The notes beneath the pieces were generated by a model, which was not told the origin of the DNA, ran no database searches, and saw only the letters and a list, made by a program, of their open reading frames with translations. A DNA stretch of 64,000 bases from Halopenitus malekzadehii. Lineage in GTDB: Archaea > Halobacteriota > Halobacteria > Halobacteriales > Haloferacaceae. The DNA is taken from positions 698,725 through 762,724 of the forward strand of contig NZ_FNWU01000001.1 of assembly GCF_900108505.1 (NCBI RefSeq). Reading direction: 5' to 3'. Both the position numbers and the translations under genes were made by a program. Shown piece after piece: positions 1 to 8,995 of this stretch (position 1 is its first letter; each line of letters opens with the position of its first letter).

Positions 1-75
1 TCGTGTGTTTCCTCGTCGTGTGTTTCCTCGTCGTGTGTTTCCTCGTCGTGTGTTTCCTCGTCGTGTGTTTCCTCG
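1..75. repeat. 15-bp tandem repeat, 5 perfect copies, coding
   Basis: The unit tcgtgtgtttcctcg is repeated five times without a mismatch. On the minus strand it encodes EETHD in frame with the ATG at 152. The array may continue beyond the left edge, so the true copy number is unknown. Confidence 0.95.
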
Positions 76-152
76 TCGCTCTTGTGTGTCTTCTCCGCTG
101 TCTCGTGCTCATCAACGTGTTCGTCGGGGTGTGTGATGGGGTGATTGCTCAT
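1..152 (-). CDS. Unknown acidic repeat protein, N-terminal fragment cut by the left window edge
   Basis: Reading the minus strand from an ATG at 152-150 gives an open frame that continues to the window edge without a stop. It begins MSNHPITHPDEHVDEHETAE and then carries five copies of the pentapeptide EETHD, each encoded by an identical 15-bp unit. The composition (Asp, Glu, His, Thr) suits a soluble or linker segment of a haloarchaeal protein, and the repeat period is a multiple of three, which fits coding. No fold can be recognised from about 50 residues. The opposite-strand frame over the same DNA reads as a Val/Cys/Phe/Leu repeat and looks like a shadow. The start is uncertain because no TATA-like box lies 25-30 nt upstream; the nearest AT-rich stretch is about 90 nt away. 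Confidence 0.5.
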   Translation of the reverse strand, partial: MSNHPITHPDEHVDEHETAEKTHKSDEETHDEETHDEETHDEETHDEETH

Positions 153-537
153 TTGCTGGGATCAGGGGCGGTGGCCGCTCGGATCGAACGGATCCGCCTG
201 ATGTCGGATCCGAGAGATGCGTCTCGACTTCGTCGTCCTCACTATAGTATAGGGCTCAAGCACGTATAAATGTATTTATATATTCCATATATATCCAAAT
301 AGAAAATTGATAGTAGACGGTCCCTATCTGTTATTCGATCCATATCGGTGTGGATCTCACTGAACGAGACGATCCGACGGATGGTAACATATAATGGTTT
401 CGCTGTAAAGGCGACTATCGGACGCCACCGGTGGGGCCGCGATCTGGTGCCGCGTGACCGATGACGATCGGGGATGTCCACAGGCTAACGCTGTCCGGAA
501 GCCAACCACTATAGGCGACGCCGCCGCAGCGATCCGT
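153..537. other. AT-rich divergent intergenic region
   Basis: About 385 bases separate the left-edge gene from the M24 peptidase. The section around 240-310 is far richer in A/T than the rest of the window and holds several TATA-like stretches readable on either strand, such as tataaatg near 265. A further TATA-like stretch, catataatgg, lies near 390. Short overlapping frames here look like chance. It is best read as a bidirectional promoter region. Confidence 0.5.
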
Positions 538-1698
538 ATGACTCGGGATCTGCCGGCGCTTGCGGAGACGATCGCTGGACGTGACGTGGATGGATATCTG
601 ATCGACGCCGACTGGGAGGACCCCACCCAGCTGTATCTCTCGGGCTTTACCGGACCGGACCCGTTTCTCACGCTGTACGCCGACGGCGGCGTCCACCTGC
701 TCGTGTCCGGGCTCGAGTACGCACGCGCCAAACGCGAGTCGCGTGCTGACACCGTTCGCCGACACGCCGAGTACGATTTCCAGTACGGCGGTCGTGAACG
801 GCGGCTCGATATGTACGCCGACTTTCTGGCCGACGTCGGCGTCGAGTCGGTGTTGATGCCGGATCGTGCTCCCGTCGGAACCGCGGACGGTCTCCGCGAT
901 CGTGGGATCACGGTCGCGGTCGACCACGAGGACGCCGTTGCGTCACTTCGAGCCGTCAAGTCCGACGATGAGGTGAACCGGATCCGGACCGCCCAGCGGG
1001 CGACCGAGTCCGCGATGGCGGCTGCGGAGTCCCTGCTCAGCGAGGCCACGGTCGAGGACGGAACGCTGGTTCACGGGGGCGACGTCCTGACGAGCGAACG
1101 GGTTCGTGAGGAGATCGAGGTGACCCTGCTGCGACACGGCTGCGCCTCCGAGGAAACGATCGTCGCCGGCGGTGCACACGCGGCTGACCCGCACGACCGC
1201 GGGTCCGGTCCTCTAAGCGCCGGCGACGCCATCGTCATCGACGTCTTTCCGCGGGACACCGACACGAAGTACTTCGCCGACATGACTCGAACGTTCGTCG
1301 TCGGCGAGCCCGGGGACGCCCTCCGCGAACGATACGACCTTACCGTATCGGCGCTGGAAGCGGCCATCGATGCCGTCGAACCCGGCGCGACCGGCGAGGA
1401 CGTCCACGTCGCGGCCTGTGAGGTGTATGAAGACGCCGGCTACCCGACGCTGCGAAGCGATCCGGACACCGACACCGGATACATCCACTCGACCGGCCAC
1501 GGCGTCGGCCTGGCGGTCCACGAGCCGCCGCGGCTCTCGATGGGGGCCGGCGAGCTCGAGCCGGGGAACGTCGTCACGATCGAACCCGGACTGTACGACC
1601 CCGACGTCGGGGGCATCCGGGTCGAGGACCTCGTGGTCGTGACGACGGACGGATGTGAGGTCATCACCGACTATCCGAAGCGGTTCGTGATCGAGTGA
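538..1698 (+). CDS. M24 family Xaa-Pro peptidase (prolidase/aminopeptidase P-like)
   Basis: A predicted cytoplasmic metallopeptidase of the pita-bread fold that would remove N-terminal residues next to proline. From the ATG at 538 it is 386 residues. The N-terminal part, to about residue 140, is a creatinase-like domain. The rest is the catalytic domain with the expected five metal ligands: Asp235 (VIDVF), Asp248 (FADMT), His321 (GHGVGL), Glu349 (TIEPG) and Glu363 (RVEDLV). The frame stays open to an ATG at 454, but the extra 28 residues lack family similarity, while [10 protein letters not shown] followed by GYLIDAD looks like a normal N-terminus. An MFS transporter follows 28 bases downstream on the same strand, so co-transcription is likely. 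Substrate preference cannot be read from the sequence. Confidence 0.9.
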   Translation: MTRDLPALAETIAGRDVDGYLIDADWEDPTQLYLSGFTGPDPFLTLYADGGVHLLVSGLEYARAKRESRADTVRRHAEYDFQYGGRERRLDMYADFLADVGVESVLMPDRAPVGTADGLRDRGITVAVDHEDAVASLRAVKSDDEVNRIRTAQRATESAMAAAESLLSEATVEDGTLVHGGDVLTSERVREEIEVTLLRHGCASEETIVAGGAHAADPHDRGSGPLSAGDAIVIDVFPRDTDTKYFADMTRTFVVGEPGDALRERYDLTVSALEAAIDAVEPGATGEDVHVAACEVYEDAGYPTLRSDPDTDTGYIHSTGHGVGLAVHEPPRLSMGAGELEPGNVVTIEPGLYDPDVGGIRVEDLVVVTTDGCEVITDYPKRFVIE

Positions 1699-1726
1699 TG
1701 CCGGCGATCGAGAGGGTGTCGAACCG

Positions 1727-2911
1727 ATGACGCGGCGATACGCGTACACCGTTCTGGGACTGTGTACCCTTGCGTTCAGCGCGACGATGGTCGCCCGGCT
1801 GGCGATCAGCCCGGTCGTTCCGCTCGTGGCCGACGATTTCGGAGTCTCCTACGGGACCGTCGGGCTCGCGCTCTCGGGAATGTGGGCGGCCTACGCGCTC
1901 ACCCAGTTCCCCTCCGGCGTGCTCGGCGAACGGTACGGCGAGCGCCGGATCATCCTCGTCGCGATCGGCGCCACGGCGGTCGCGGCGCTGCTCGTGGCGC
2001 TGTCGCCTTCGGTGTGGGCGTTCCTCGCGTTCACGGTCCTGCTCGGCGCCGGTGCCGGACTCCACTACTCGGTCGCGACGACGTTGCTCGCCCGCGAGTT
2101 CGACAGTATCGGGCGCGCGATCGGGATCCACGTCTCCGGCGGACCGGCCGCGGGTCTGCTCGCGCCGCCGGCAGCCGCACTCGTCGGGGCTCGGTACGGC
2201 TGGCGAGCGGCAGTTCTGCTGGGTGTTCTGGTGGCGGTTCCGGTGTTCGTCCTGTTCGCGTGGCGGGTTCGCCCGACCGAGCCGCTCCGGCCGGATCAGG
2301 CGATCGCGGAGCGGTTCGCGCTCGGACCGCTGGTGGAGCTCGTCTCGCGTCCGCCGATGGCCTACACGACCGGCCTCGCGATGCTCGGGGCGTTCGCGTG
2401 GCAGTCGACCGCGTCGTTCCTCCCGACGTTTCTCACGGATGCGGCGGGGCTGTCGACGGCGACCGCGAGCCTCCTGTTCTCGCTGTACTTTCTGGTGCAC
2501 GGCGGCATCCAACCGGTTCTCGGTTCGATATCCGACCGCGTCGGCCGGGACGCCGTCGCAACGCTGACGATGGGAATCGGCATTTTTAGCTATGGCGGCC
2601 TCGTCTACGCCGCGATCGCGGACTTGGGACCGATCGCCCTCGCGTCGGCAACGGCCGGCGTCGGCGTCGCGATGTCGTGGGGGGCGCCGGTCCAATCCCG
2701 GTTCATGGACCTCCTCGGCGACGCCGAGCGCGGTGCCGGCTTCGGGCTCGTTCGCACCGTCTATATGGTGCTTGGTGCCTCCGGAAGCGTCCTCGTCGGG
2801 ACCGTCGCCGACGTTGCGGATTGGACCGTCGCGTTCGGGCTGCTGGCACTCGTGATGGCGATCGGGACGACCGCATTGACGGCCAACCGGCTGTTCCGGC
2901 TCGGCCTGTGA
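1727..2911 (+). CDS. MFS transporter
   Basis: A 394-residue integral membrane protein with about 12 predicted hydrophobic segments and the major facilitator layout. A loop after the second segment reads GVLGERYGERRII, matching the GxLaDrxGrR motif. The equivalent position in the second half reads SISDRVGRD. The C-terminal half resembles the oligopeptide/organic-anion type of MFS permease, but the substrate cannot be predicted. It starts 28 bases after the M24 peptidase, so the two may form an operon, for example uptake and then hydrolysis of a small peptide or amino-acid derivative. That link is an inference. Confidence 0.88.
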   Translation: MTRRYAYTVLGLCTLAFSATMVARLAISPVVPLVADDFGVSYGTVGLALSGMWAAYALTQFPSGVLGERYGERRIILVAIGATAVAALLVALSPSVWAFLAFTVLLGAGAGLHYSVATTLLAREFDSIGRAIGIHVSGGPAAGLLAPPAAALVGARYGWRAAVLLGVLVAVPVFVLFAWRVRPTEPLRPDQAIAERFALGPLVELVSRPPMAYTTGLAMLGAFAWQSTASFLPTFLTDAAGLSTATASLLFSLYFLVHGGIQPVLGSISDRVGRDAVATLTMGIGIFSYGGLVYAAIADLGPIALASATAGVGVAMSWGAPVQSRFMDLLGDAERGAGFGLVRTVYMVLGASGSVLVGTVADVADWTVAFGLLALVMAIGTTALTANRLFRLGL

Positions 2912-3027
2912 CCGTCGGCTGTTCCGGCTCGGTCGGTCCGGATCGGCTGGAGCCGTGTTTCGACACGGGACGGTCCGTCCAGGTCGTCGAAACGGTTTAG
3001 GAACGAGAACGCGTCTCGTGGGACGAG

Positions 3028-4047
3028 ATGCGCATCCTCTCCGACGACGACGTCGCGAGCGTCCTCGACATCGAGACGCTGCTTGCGGTGGTCGATGAGG
3101 CGTTCCGGAAACAGGGTCGCGGCGAGGTCGAACGACCCGACCGGCCGCACTTCCCAGTCGGGGAGGGATTGACGCTACCGGCACCAACCGGCCCAGGATC
3201 CGACGACGCGGACCGCCCCGATTCCGTCGAGGGACCGTTCGGCACGGCCCTCGTGATGCCCGCGTACGTCCACGGAGCGGAGACCTACGCCACGAAGCTC
3301 GCGGCGGTCCACGAGGGGAACCCCGAACGCGGGCTCGACACGCTCAACGCCACGATCGCGCTCACCGACGCGGCGACCGGGGTGCCGGCCGCCACCCTCG
3401 CCGGGTCCCGAATCACGAACGCCCGAACGGGATGTATCGGCGGCGTCGCCGCCCGTGCGCTCGCGACCGACGGTCCGGCAACGCTCGGCGTGATCGGCGC
3501 CGGCCAGCAGGCGCACTGGCAGGTCCGGGCCATCGACGCCGCGATCGATCTCGACCGCGTCCGCATCTACTCGCCGAGCGACTCCCGGCTCGAGTGTGCG
3601 GACGCGCTTCGTGCGGAGGGGATCGACGCGACGGCCGTCGACGCGCCCCGCGAGGCGGTCTCGGGCGCGACGATCGTGGTCACCGCCACGCCCGCACGGG
3701 AGCCGGTCTTCGACGGGACCGACCTCGATCCCGGCACGCTCGTGGTCGCGATCGGGGCCTACGATGAGTCGATGCGCGAGCTCGACGCCGACACGATCCG
3801 TCGCGCCGAGCTGCTGTTCGGCGACGTTCCCGAGGAGGCCGTGGAGACGGGCGACATCCCGGACGACGTGACTGCCGAGGACCTGATCCCGCTTTCGGCC
3901 GCGCTCGCGGGGGCGGTCGGTCGGGAGTCCCCGACGGACGTCATCGTCGTCGAATCGGTCGGCAGCGCGGTGCTCGACGCCGCCGCTGCGACGCACGTCT
4001 ACGAGGAGGCACGGCGACTGGGCGTTGGGACCGAGGTCGATATCTGA
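3028..4047 (+). CDS. Ornithine cyclodeaminase / mu-crystallin family dehydrogenase
   Basis: A 339-residue protein of the ornithine cyclodeaminase, archaeal alanine dehydrogenase and mu-crystallin superfamily. Landmarks are the N-terminal RILSDDDVASVLDIETLL, the substrate-binding ATKLAAVHEGNPERGL segment, the conserved ARTGCIGGVAARAL stretch, and the Rossmann nucleotide-binding motif GVIGAGQQAHWQ near residue 155. It would catalyse an NAD(P)H-dependent reaction on an amino or imino acid. The family covers ornithine cyclodeaminase, alanine dehydrogenase and ketimine reductase, and I cannot separate these by eye. It follows the MFS gene with a gap of about 115 bases. Confidence 0.85.
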   Translation: MRILSDDDVASVLDIETLLAVVDEAFRKQGRGEVERPDRPHFPVGEGLTLPAPTGPGSDDADRPDSVEGPFGTALVMPAYVHGAETYATKLAAVHEGNPERGLDTLNATIALTDAATGVPAATLAGSRITNARTGCIGGVAARALATDGPATLGVIGAGQQAHWQVRAIDAAIDLDRVRIYSPSDSRLECADALRAEGIDATAVDAPREAVSGATIVVTATPAREPVFDGTDLDPGTLVVAIGAYDESMRELDADTIRRAELLFGDVPEEAVETGDIPDDVTAEDLIPLSAALAGAVGRESPTDVIVVESVGSAVLDAAAATHVYEEARRLGVGTEVDI

Positions 4048-4091
4048 TCCGTCTCTCGTCGATCGCTACGTGCTGACCGATCGCTCGACCG

Positions 4092-4604
4092 TTACTCGGC
4101 GATCTCGACGTCGACCGCGTCGCGCTCGACGGCACGCCGAAACGTAGGGACCGTTCGATAGACCACGTCGACGACGTTCTTTCGACGAAGGCTCTGTAGC
4201 GCCGCCCGGACGTCGTCCACGTCGGGATCGACGTCGAACTCCGATCGAAGCCCGTTGAGGACGCTCACGACCGATTCGGACCGCTCGTCCGGCCCCGGGA
4301 CGACCGCGAACACGCGCGCCTGCAGCTTCGGAACCCGGATCACGCTCGGGATACCGTCGCCGTTCCCGTCCGCACCGCCGGCCTCGATCCCGGGTTCGAC
4401 GTCGACCAGGTCGGCCGCCTCCTCGGTCGCACGGATGAGGCTGTTGTCGTCCCGGAAGTAGTACTCCTTCAGGTGGGACTCGAGGTAGCCGTGGACCTCG
4501 CTGCCGGAGTCCAGCTCCCACGCCGACTGCAGCTCGGCGTTCTTAGTCGGCTGCAGCCGGACCACGTCGGCGAGTCGGTCCCGCTCCTCGTCGGTGAGAC
4601 TCAT
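4092..4604 (-). CDS. Haloarchaeal conserved protein, DUF5797-like
   Basis: A 170-residue acidic protein starting MSLTDEERDRLADVVRLQPT. The N-terminal half resembles a helix-rich module (QPTKNAELQSAWELDSGSEV, then HLKEYYFRDDNSLIR), which I recall as typical of the DUF5797 family found only in haloarchaea. The C-terminal half (RAALQSLRRKNVVDVVYRTV) could be a second helical or winged-helix unit. No catalytic motif is visible and the function is unknown. The frame extends much further upstream, antisense to the CBS gene, but the ATG at 4604 gives the expected start. It converges with the ornithine-cyclodeaminase-like gene, with stops 44 bases apart. Confidence 0.75.
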   Translation of the reverse strand: MSLTDEERDRLADVVRLQPTKNAELQSAWELDSGSEVHGYLESHLKEYYFRDDNSLIRATEEAADLVDVEPGIEAGGADGNGDGIPSVIRVPKLQARVFAVVPGPDERSESVVSVLNGLRSEFDVDPDVDDVRAALQSLRRKNVVDVVYRTVPTFRRAVERDAVDVEIAE

Positions 4605-4703
4605 ACCGCCGGCTATCCCGTCCGCGAGTAAGGACGTTCCGAATCCCGACCGGAGACGGCCGGTGTCGACAGCCTTATTCGGTGTGCTACCACACGACGG
4701 TGT

Positions 4704-5108
4704 ATGGACGACATTCTCGTTGGACGCGTTATGACGAGCGAGGCGATCACCGTACATCCGGACACCTTCGTCGAGGAGGCCGCCTCGCTGCTGCTCGAGA
4801 ACGACATCGGATCGCTCATCGTCGTCGACGACGACGGCCGGCTCGAGGGCATCCTGACGACGACGGACTTCGTCCACATCGTCGCCGCCAGCAAGCCGAA
4901 AGCCAAGACGACCGTGGAGCGATACATGAGCACCGACGTCACGACCGCCAGCGCACAGGACGCGATCACCGACGTTGCCGACGTGATGATCGCCGAAGGG
5001 ATCCATCACCTCCCGGTCATCGACGACGAGGGCAACGTGATCGGCGTCGTCTCCACGACCGATCTGACCGAGTACATCTCGGGATTGAAACCGCGTCGAA
5101 CGGCCTGA
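4704..5108 (+). CDS. Two-CBS-domain protein
   Basis: A 134-residue protein that is almost entirely a tandem pair of CBS domains forming one Bateman module. The first starts at VGRVMTSEAITVHPD with GSLIVVDDDGRLEGILTTTD. The second starts at VERYMSTDVTTASAQ with HHLPVIDDEGNVIGVVSTTDL. Such modules bind adenine nucleotides or S-adenosylmethionine and regulate partners; no effector domain is fused here. It is divergently transcribed from the DUF5797-like gene, with a spacer of about 100 bases. What it regulates is unknown. Confidence 0.9.
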   Translation: MDDILVGRVMTSEAITVHPDTFVEEAASLLLENDIGSLIVVDDDGRLEGILTTTDFVHIVAASKPKAKTTVERYMSTDVTTASAQDAITDVADVMIAEGIHHLPVIDDEGNVIGVVSTTDLTEYISGLKPRRTA

Positions 5109-5183
5109 CTGGACGGGACCGCACGAGGGTGTGCGGACATCGACGGGGCTACCGGGTCCCGTTTCGCGCCGATCCGCCCGCAC

Positions 5184-6509
5184 TCACGCGCTCACCCCGA
5201 GCGTCTCCTCGACTTGCGTCACCACGGCGAGGAGGGCCCCCACTGCCAGCGCCGCTCCGACCGCGAACGGAACGATGAAGCCGTATTCGACGAGGAATCC
5301 GGAGGTCAAGGGACCGATCGCAACCCCCAGTCCGAACCCCATCGTGAGTACCGACAGCGTCGACCCGGACTCCCCCTCCGAGGCGATGTCGCCGGCGATC
5401 GCCAGCGACGGCGGGAACGCGAACGCGACCGCGATCCCCTGCAGGAGCCGAACGGCAAGCATCGTCACAGGCGTCGTGACGACCCCTTGCAGCAGCGTCG
5501 ACGGCACGAGCAGCACGAATCCCGCGAGCAGGAACGGCCGCCGGCCGAACCGGTCGGCCGCACGCCCGACCGGGACCTGAAAGACGACGTTCGCGATCGT
5601 CACCGCCGCGAACTGGATCCCGAACCAGATCGGCGCCTGGTCGAGCCGAAGGTTGATCTGGTTCTGTAATGTGGCGAAGAGCGCGACGCAGATGCCCATC
5701 GCGACGGTCGCGAGTCCGAGCGCGAACACCGGGTCGAGGAGTCGATCGTCCCCGAACACGCGGATCGAAACGTCCGTGTCGCTCGACGCCGCCGACTCCT
5801 CGGTGTCGTGAACCAGCCAGTACACGAGCGCGAACGAGAGGTACGCGCCCGCACAGGCCGCGAGGAACGCGGCGTCGAAGCCGTCGATCACCGCCGGTCG
5901 TCCCAGGACGGTCTCGATCCCGAGTCCCGACAGGTCGTAGGGGCCGCCCTCGACCACGACGCCGGCGAGGATCGGGCCGAATCCGTACCCGAACAGCCGA
6001 AACGTGTTGAACACGCCGAAGTTCTCTCCGCGCTCCTCCGCGCCGGCCGCGTACTCGTTCACGAGCGCGACGACCGCCGGAATCGTCAGCGCCGCACCCA
6101 GGCCCTGTGCCGCCCGGAGCACGACGAGCGTCCAGTAGTCCGTGGCGAAGACGTACAGTCCGCTTGCGGTCCCCAACAGCGCGATCCCCGCCAGGATGAA
6201 CGGGCGACGCGCTCCGGCGCGGTCGGACAGCCGTCCCGTCCACGGCTGGGACAGGCTGTTGAGGAACCCGAACAGCGAGAGCACGAACCCAATGAGCAGG
6301 GGCTCGGTGACCGGAACCGTCGCCGCGCCGACGCCGATCTGCCCGCCGAGCAGCCCCTCAAGGTTGACGATGCCACTGGCGATGTACAGCGGGAGGACGA
6401 CGATCAGAAACGAGTTACCGATCGCTCCGACCATCCGGGCCGATCCCAACACGATCACTCGTCTGTCGCCACCGACGATCGGTGCGACCAGCCGTCCGAG
6501 CAGTCCCAT
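5184..6509 (-). CDS. MFS transporter, drug-efflux-like
   Basis: A 441-residue protein with about 12 transmembrane stretches. The typical loop motif GRLSDRAGARRPFIL follows the second or third segment, and a matching GRAADRFGRRPFLLAG sits in the second half. This double signature and the overall layout fit efflux-type MFS permeases, but the substrate is not readable. The gene converges with the CBS gene and diverges from the TFS gene, so it is probably transcribed alone. Confidence 0.88.
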   Translation of the reverse strand: MGLLGRLVAPIVGGDRRVIVLGSARMVGAIGNSFLIVVLPLYIASGIVNLEGLLGGQIGVGAATVPVTEPLLIGFVLSLFGFLNSLSQPWTGRLSDRAGARRPFILAGIALLGTASGLYVFATDYWTLVVLRAAQGLGAALTIPAVVALVNEYAAGAEERGENFGVFNTFRLFGYGFGPILAGVVVEGGPYDLSGLGIETVLGRPAVIDGFDAAFLAACAGAYLSFALVYWLVHDTEESAASSDTDVSIRVFGDDRLLDPVFALGLATVAMGICVALFATLQNQINLRLDQAPIWFGIQFAAVTIANVVFQVPVGRAADRFGRRPFLLAGFVLLVPSTLLQGVVTTPVTMLAVRLLQGIAVAFAFPPSLAIAGDIASEGESGSTLSVLTMGFGLGVAIGPLTSGFLVEYGFIVPFAVGAALAVGALLAVVTQVEETLGVSA

Positions 6510-6574
6510 CCGTCGAGGCGTTCGACGGTTGAGTTGAAGGGTCTTCTGAACGACGAAGCTGTCCGATCCCGTCG

Positions 6575-6582
6575 TTTATATA
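6575..6582 (+). promoter_or_regulatory. TATA box of the TFS gene
   Basis: The octamer tttatata lies 24-31 nt before the TFS start codon, the spacing expected for a leaderless haloarchaeal transcript. Confidence 0.7.
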
Positions 6583-6605
6583 TCGTGACGTGGCATTCAC
6601 CGGGT

Positions 6606-6932
6606 ATGGAGTTTTGCGACGAGTGCGGTTCGATGATGAAAGCCGGCGAGGGCGAAGACCACTGGGTATGTACCGCCTGTGGCTTCGAGAAGGGCCGCAA
6701 CGAACAGGAGGAGGCGGCGATGGTGACCACGCAGGGCCAGGAGGCCTCGGAGATCATCGACGTCAGCGACGCCGAGGACAAGGGTCTCCCGACCACGACG
6801 GTCCACTGTCCGGAGTGTGGCAACGACAGCGCCTACTGGTACATGCAACAGATTCGGTCGGCTGACGAGTCGGAGACGCGCTTTTTCGTCTGCACCGAGT
6901 GCGAGCACAAGTGGCGCGAGGACGACCACTAA
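6606..6932 (+). CDS. tfs: Transcription factor S (TFIIS/RPC11-like RNA cleavage factor)
   Basis: A 108-residue protein with two zinc ribbons: Cys4/Cys7 with Cys22/Cys25, and Cys68/Cys71 with Cys96/Cys99. The C-terminal ribbon carries the acidic pair Asp87-Glu88 in RSADESETRFF, the residues that reach the RNA polymerase active site and stimulate transcript cleavage in stalled complexes. Length and architecture match archaeal TFS. The central linker is acidic, as usual in halophiles. It is a single-gene unit with its own TATA box and diverges from the MFS gene. Confidence 0.95.
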   Translation: MEFCDECGSMMKAGEGEDHWVCTACGFEKGRNEQEEAAMVTTQGQEASEIIDVSDAEDKGLPTTTVHCPECGNDSAYWYMQQIRSADESETRFFVCTECEHKWREDDH

Positions 6933-7007
6933 TCGCTGCGCCGTCGCGCCGATCGACGACCCACACCTGCACACTCGCATACCCCCACACCTGTACACCT
7001 GTCCCGT

Positions 7008-7853
7008 CTAGGGTCGCCGCGCGAACGTCAAATAGCCGGTGTGGCCGACCCCCGCGGTCGAGGGGCGTGAGCCGCGCTCGGAGAAGTCCATCTCCCGTTG
7101 GATCGTCTCCAGCGTCTCGACGTCATCGAGACCGGCCGCACGGGCGGCGTTGACGATCTCGCTCGTTCCCTCAACGAACGGCGAGTACGCGGCCAGAAAT
7201 CCGCCGGGAACGAGCACGTCCGGCGCGTGGGCGACGATTTCGGGCGCATCACCGGTGTCGAGGGTGAGCACGTCGAACCGGTCGTCGATGGGATCGGCGT
7301 TGGGGTCAGCGTCGGGGTCGGCGTCGGCGTCGGGGGCTTCCACGTCGTTTTCGTCGTGCATACCGTCCTCGTCGACCGTCCCTTCCTCCCCGGTCGGCTC
7401 CTCCGACAGGATCGTGGCGAGATCGCCGGTCCGGACGTCGACCTGGTCGGTCACTCCCGCGATCCGCATGTTCTCACGCGCCACGTCGGCGAACTCCGGG
7501 TCCCGCTCGTAGGTTCGCACACGTGCACCCGTGCGTCCGAGCGCTGCCGCGAGAATGCCCGTTCCGGTCCCGGCATCGAGGACACGATCACCAGCGGCGA
7601 CGCCGACGTGACCCATAATCAGTCCGACGTCTCGGGGCATCATCGGGGCGCCGGTTCGGTCGAGGTGGTCGAAGAGGTCCGGCAGGCGCAGCTCACGAAC
7701 CTCGAACGCCTCGCCGAGGTGCGTCTCGATCACGTCGCCGTGTTCGGCGTCCGCGGGGACTTCGAGCACGCCGAGGTCGGTGCCGAACTCCGCGCCCGGT
7801 TCGAGCAGGTACTCCCGACCGTCCCCGATCAGGAGGTAGGCGGGGTCGGTCAC
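7008..7853 (-). CDS. trmI: tRNA (adenine-N1)-methyltransferase TrmI
   Basis: A 281-residue SAM-dependent methyltransferase of the TrmI family, which in archaea makes m1A at tRNA positions 57/58. An N-terminal domain ([15 protein letters not shown]) precedes the SAM-binding motif [16 protein letters not shown] and further conserved pieces ([27 protein letters not shown]). Between about residues 165 and 195 there is an Asp-rich insertion with a [12 protein letters not shown] pattern, probably a surface loop. The start codon is GTG at 7853 and overlaps the stop of the upstream NAC gene by four bases (GTGA), so the two are translationally coupled. Confidence 0.9.
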   Translation of the reverse strand: MTDPAYLLIGDGREYLLEPGAEFGTDLGVLEVPADAEHGDVIETHLGEAFEVRELRLPDLFDHLDRTGAPMMPRDVGLIMGHVGVAAGDRVLDAGTGTGILAAALGRTGARVRTYERDPEFADVARENMRIAGVTDQVDVRTGDLATILSEEPTGEEGTVDEDGMHDENDVEAPDADADPDADPNADPIDDRFDVLTLDTGDAPEIVAHAPDVLVPGGFLAAYSPFVEGTSEIVNAARAAGLDDVETLETIQREMDFSERGSRPSTAGVGHTGYLTFARRP

Positions 7854-8260
7854 TCCAGGCGGGCGATGGCGGCCGCGAGGTCACCCTCCTCGGCCTCGAG
7901 CGCCTCGATGGCGTCCTCCTCGCTGACGCCGGCACGCTCGGCGACGATCATCACGTCGTCCTCGGGGATCGCCAGACCGGCCGCCTCCGCATCGCCGTCG
8001 CCGTCACCGGCGTCCAGCTCGGCAGCCGGTCCCGCGCCGCTGCCGCCGGTTCCCGGATCGACGGACTCGGGCTCGCCGACGACCTGGTAGGTCTCCTGGC
8101 CCTGGGCGTCCATTCGCGTGACCTGAGGACCGTCGAAGACGAGGTCCTCGTCGTCGGTTCGGATGACGACCTCCTCGACGTCGAGTTCGGTGACGTCGAT
8201 CCCCATCTGTTTCATCATCTGTTTCATCTTCCGTGGGTTCATACCGCCGCCTCCAAGCAT
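7850..8260 (-). CDS. nac: Nascent polypeptide-associated complex protein (NAC)
   Basis: A 136-residue archaeal NAC-alpha homologue that binds ribosomes and shields emerging chains. After a Gly/Met/Lys-rich start ([16 protein letters not shown]) comes the NAC beta-barrel ([20 protein letters not shown], then [15 protein letters not shown]). An acidic linker leads to a C-terminal UBA domain ([10 protein letters not shown]-type helices, here [20 protein letters not shown]). The ATG at 8260 is preferred over the open frame nine codons further up. The gene overlaps trmI by four bases. Confidence 0.92.
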   Translation of the reverse strand: MLGGGGMNPRKMKQMMKQMGIDVTELDVEEVVIRTDDEDLVFDGPQVTRMDAQGQETYQVVGEPESVDPGTGGSGAGPAAELDAGDGDGDAEAAGLAIPEDDVMIVAERAGVSEEDAIEALEAEEGDLAAAIARLE

Positions 8261-8338
8261 ACCTTCGTCTCGCGCTCGTGGCAGCAAAAGGGTGACGAAC
8301 GTGCGAAAGGTGGATCGACCGTCGACCGCCGATCGGCG

Positions 8339-8806
8339 TCAGTCGTCCGGCTCGAAGCTGCCGATCCCGGCCGCGGGCGGCGAAACGATCTCGAAGCTCC
8401 GCTCGCTCCAATCGTCCTCGACGAACACGAAAACGCGGCCGCCGGCGGTCTCGGGATCGGCCTCGATCTGCGTGCGTTCGCCGGCGCGTCTGGCCGCCAC
8501 GCCCGGGAACAGTTCCTCGCCCTCGCCGGGTTCGAAGATCACGCGCCCGACGCCGGTGTCCTCAAGGATCTCGTCGTGCGTCTTCAGGTCGTTCACGTAG
8601 GTCATCACGCCCTCGGTCTCGGTCGGGTCGGTGACGAGCACGTGCGTCTCCTTGCCGGGACCGGCCGTCAGCGTCCCCTCGACGGTCGTGGGAACGCCGC
8701 GATAGAGCGTGGTTCGGCCGTCGAGGTACTCCACGACGACGCCCTCCTCCCGAAGCTCGATGCCGAGGGTGGTGGGCGGGATGTCGGACCGCGCTGACGA
8801 GGACAT
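8339..8806 (-). CDS. Haloarchaeal conserved protein, DUF5796-like
   Basis: A 155-residue beta-rich protein starting MSSSARSDIPPTTLGIELRE. It contains EGVVVEYLDGRTTLYRGVP, HVLVTDPTETEGVMTYVNDL and FEPGEGEELFPGVAARRAGE. I associate these with the haloarchaea-restricted DUF5796 family, whose role is unknown. No enzyme motif is visible. The frame extends far upstream, but that extension is antisense to shikimate kinase and is a shadow. The ATG at 8806 fits the family start. Confidence 0.78.
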   Translation of the reverse strand: MSSSARSDIPPTTLGIELREEGVVVEYLDGRTTLYRGVPTTVEGTLTAGPGKETHVLVTDPTETEGVMTYVNDLKTHDEILEDTGVGRVIFEPGEGEELFPGVAARRAGERTQIEADPETAGGRVFVFVEDDWSERSFEIVSPPAAGIGSFEPDD

Positions 8807-8995
8807 ACCGGTAGGTGTGGTCGCGGCGGCAAAAAGGGACGCGTTCCGGCCGTGACTCCCGGCCTGGTCGCCGACCGGGACCGCCGATCGCGGCCGCTGA
8901 CCGGGACCCCCGCCCGAAACCACCGACCGGGACCGCCGATCGAGACCGTCGACCGAGACCGCCACACCTATGGCCCCGCTCGGGAGTCCCTCGAT

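Noticed and set aside
1664-3187. A 507-codon minus-strand frame opposite the first MFS gene
   Set aside because: Shadow of the MFS and ornithine-cyclodeaminase-like genes; Arg-rich composition unlike acidic haloarchaeal proteins.
8840-8990. Degenerate gaccgggaccgccgatcg-type repeats before shikimate kinase as a regulatory array
   Set aside because: Copies are irregular in length and spacing, and similar text arises easily from Asp/Arg codons in GC-rich DNA; no consistent unit can be defined.
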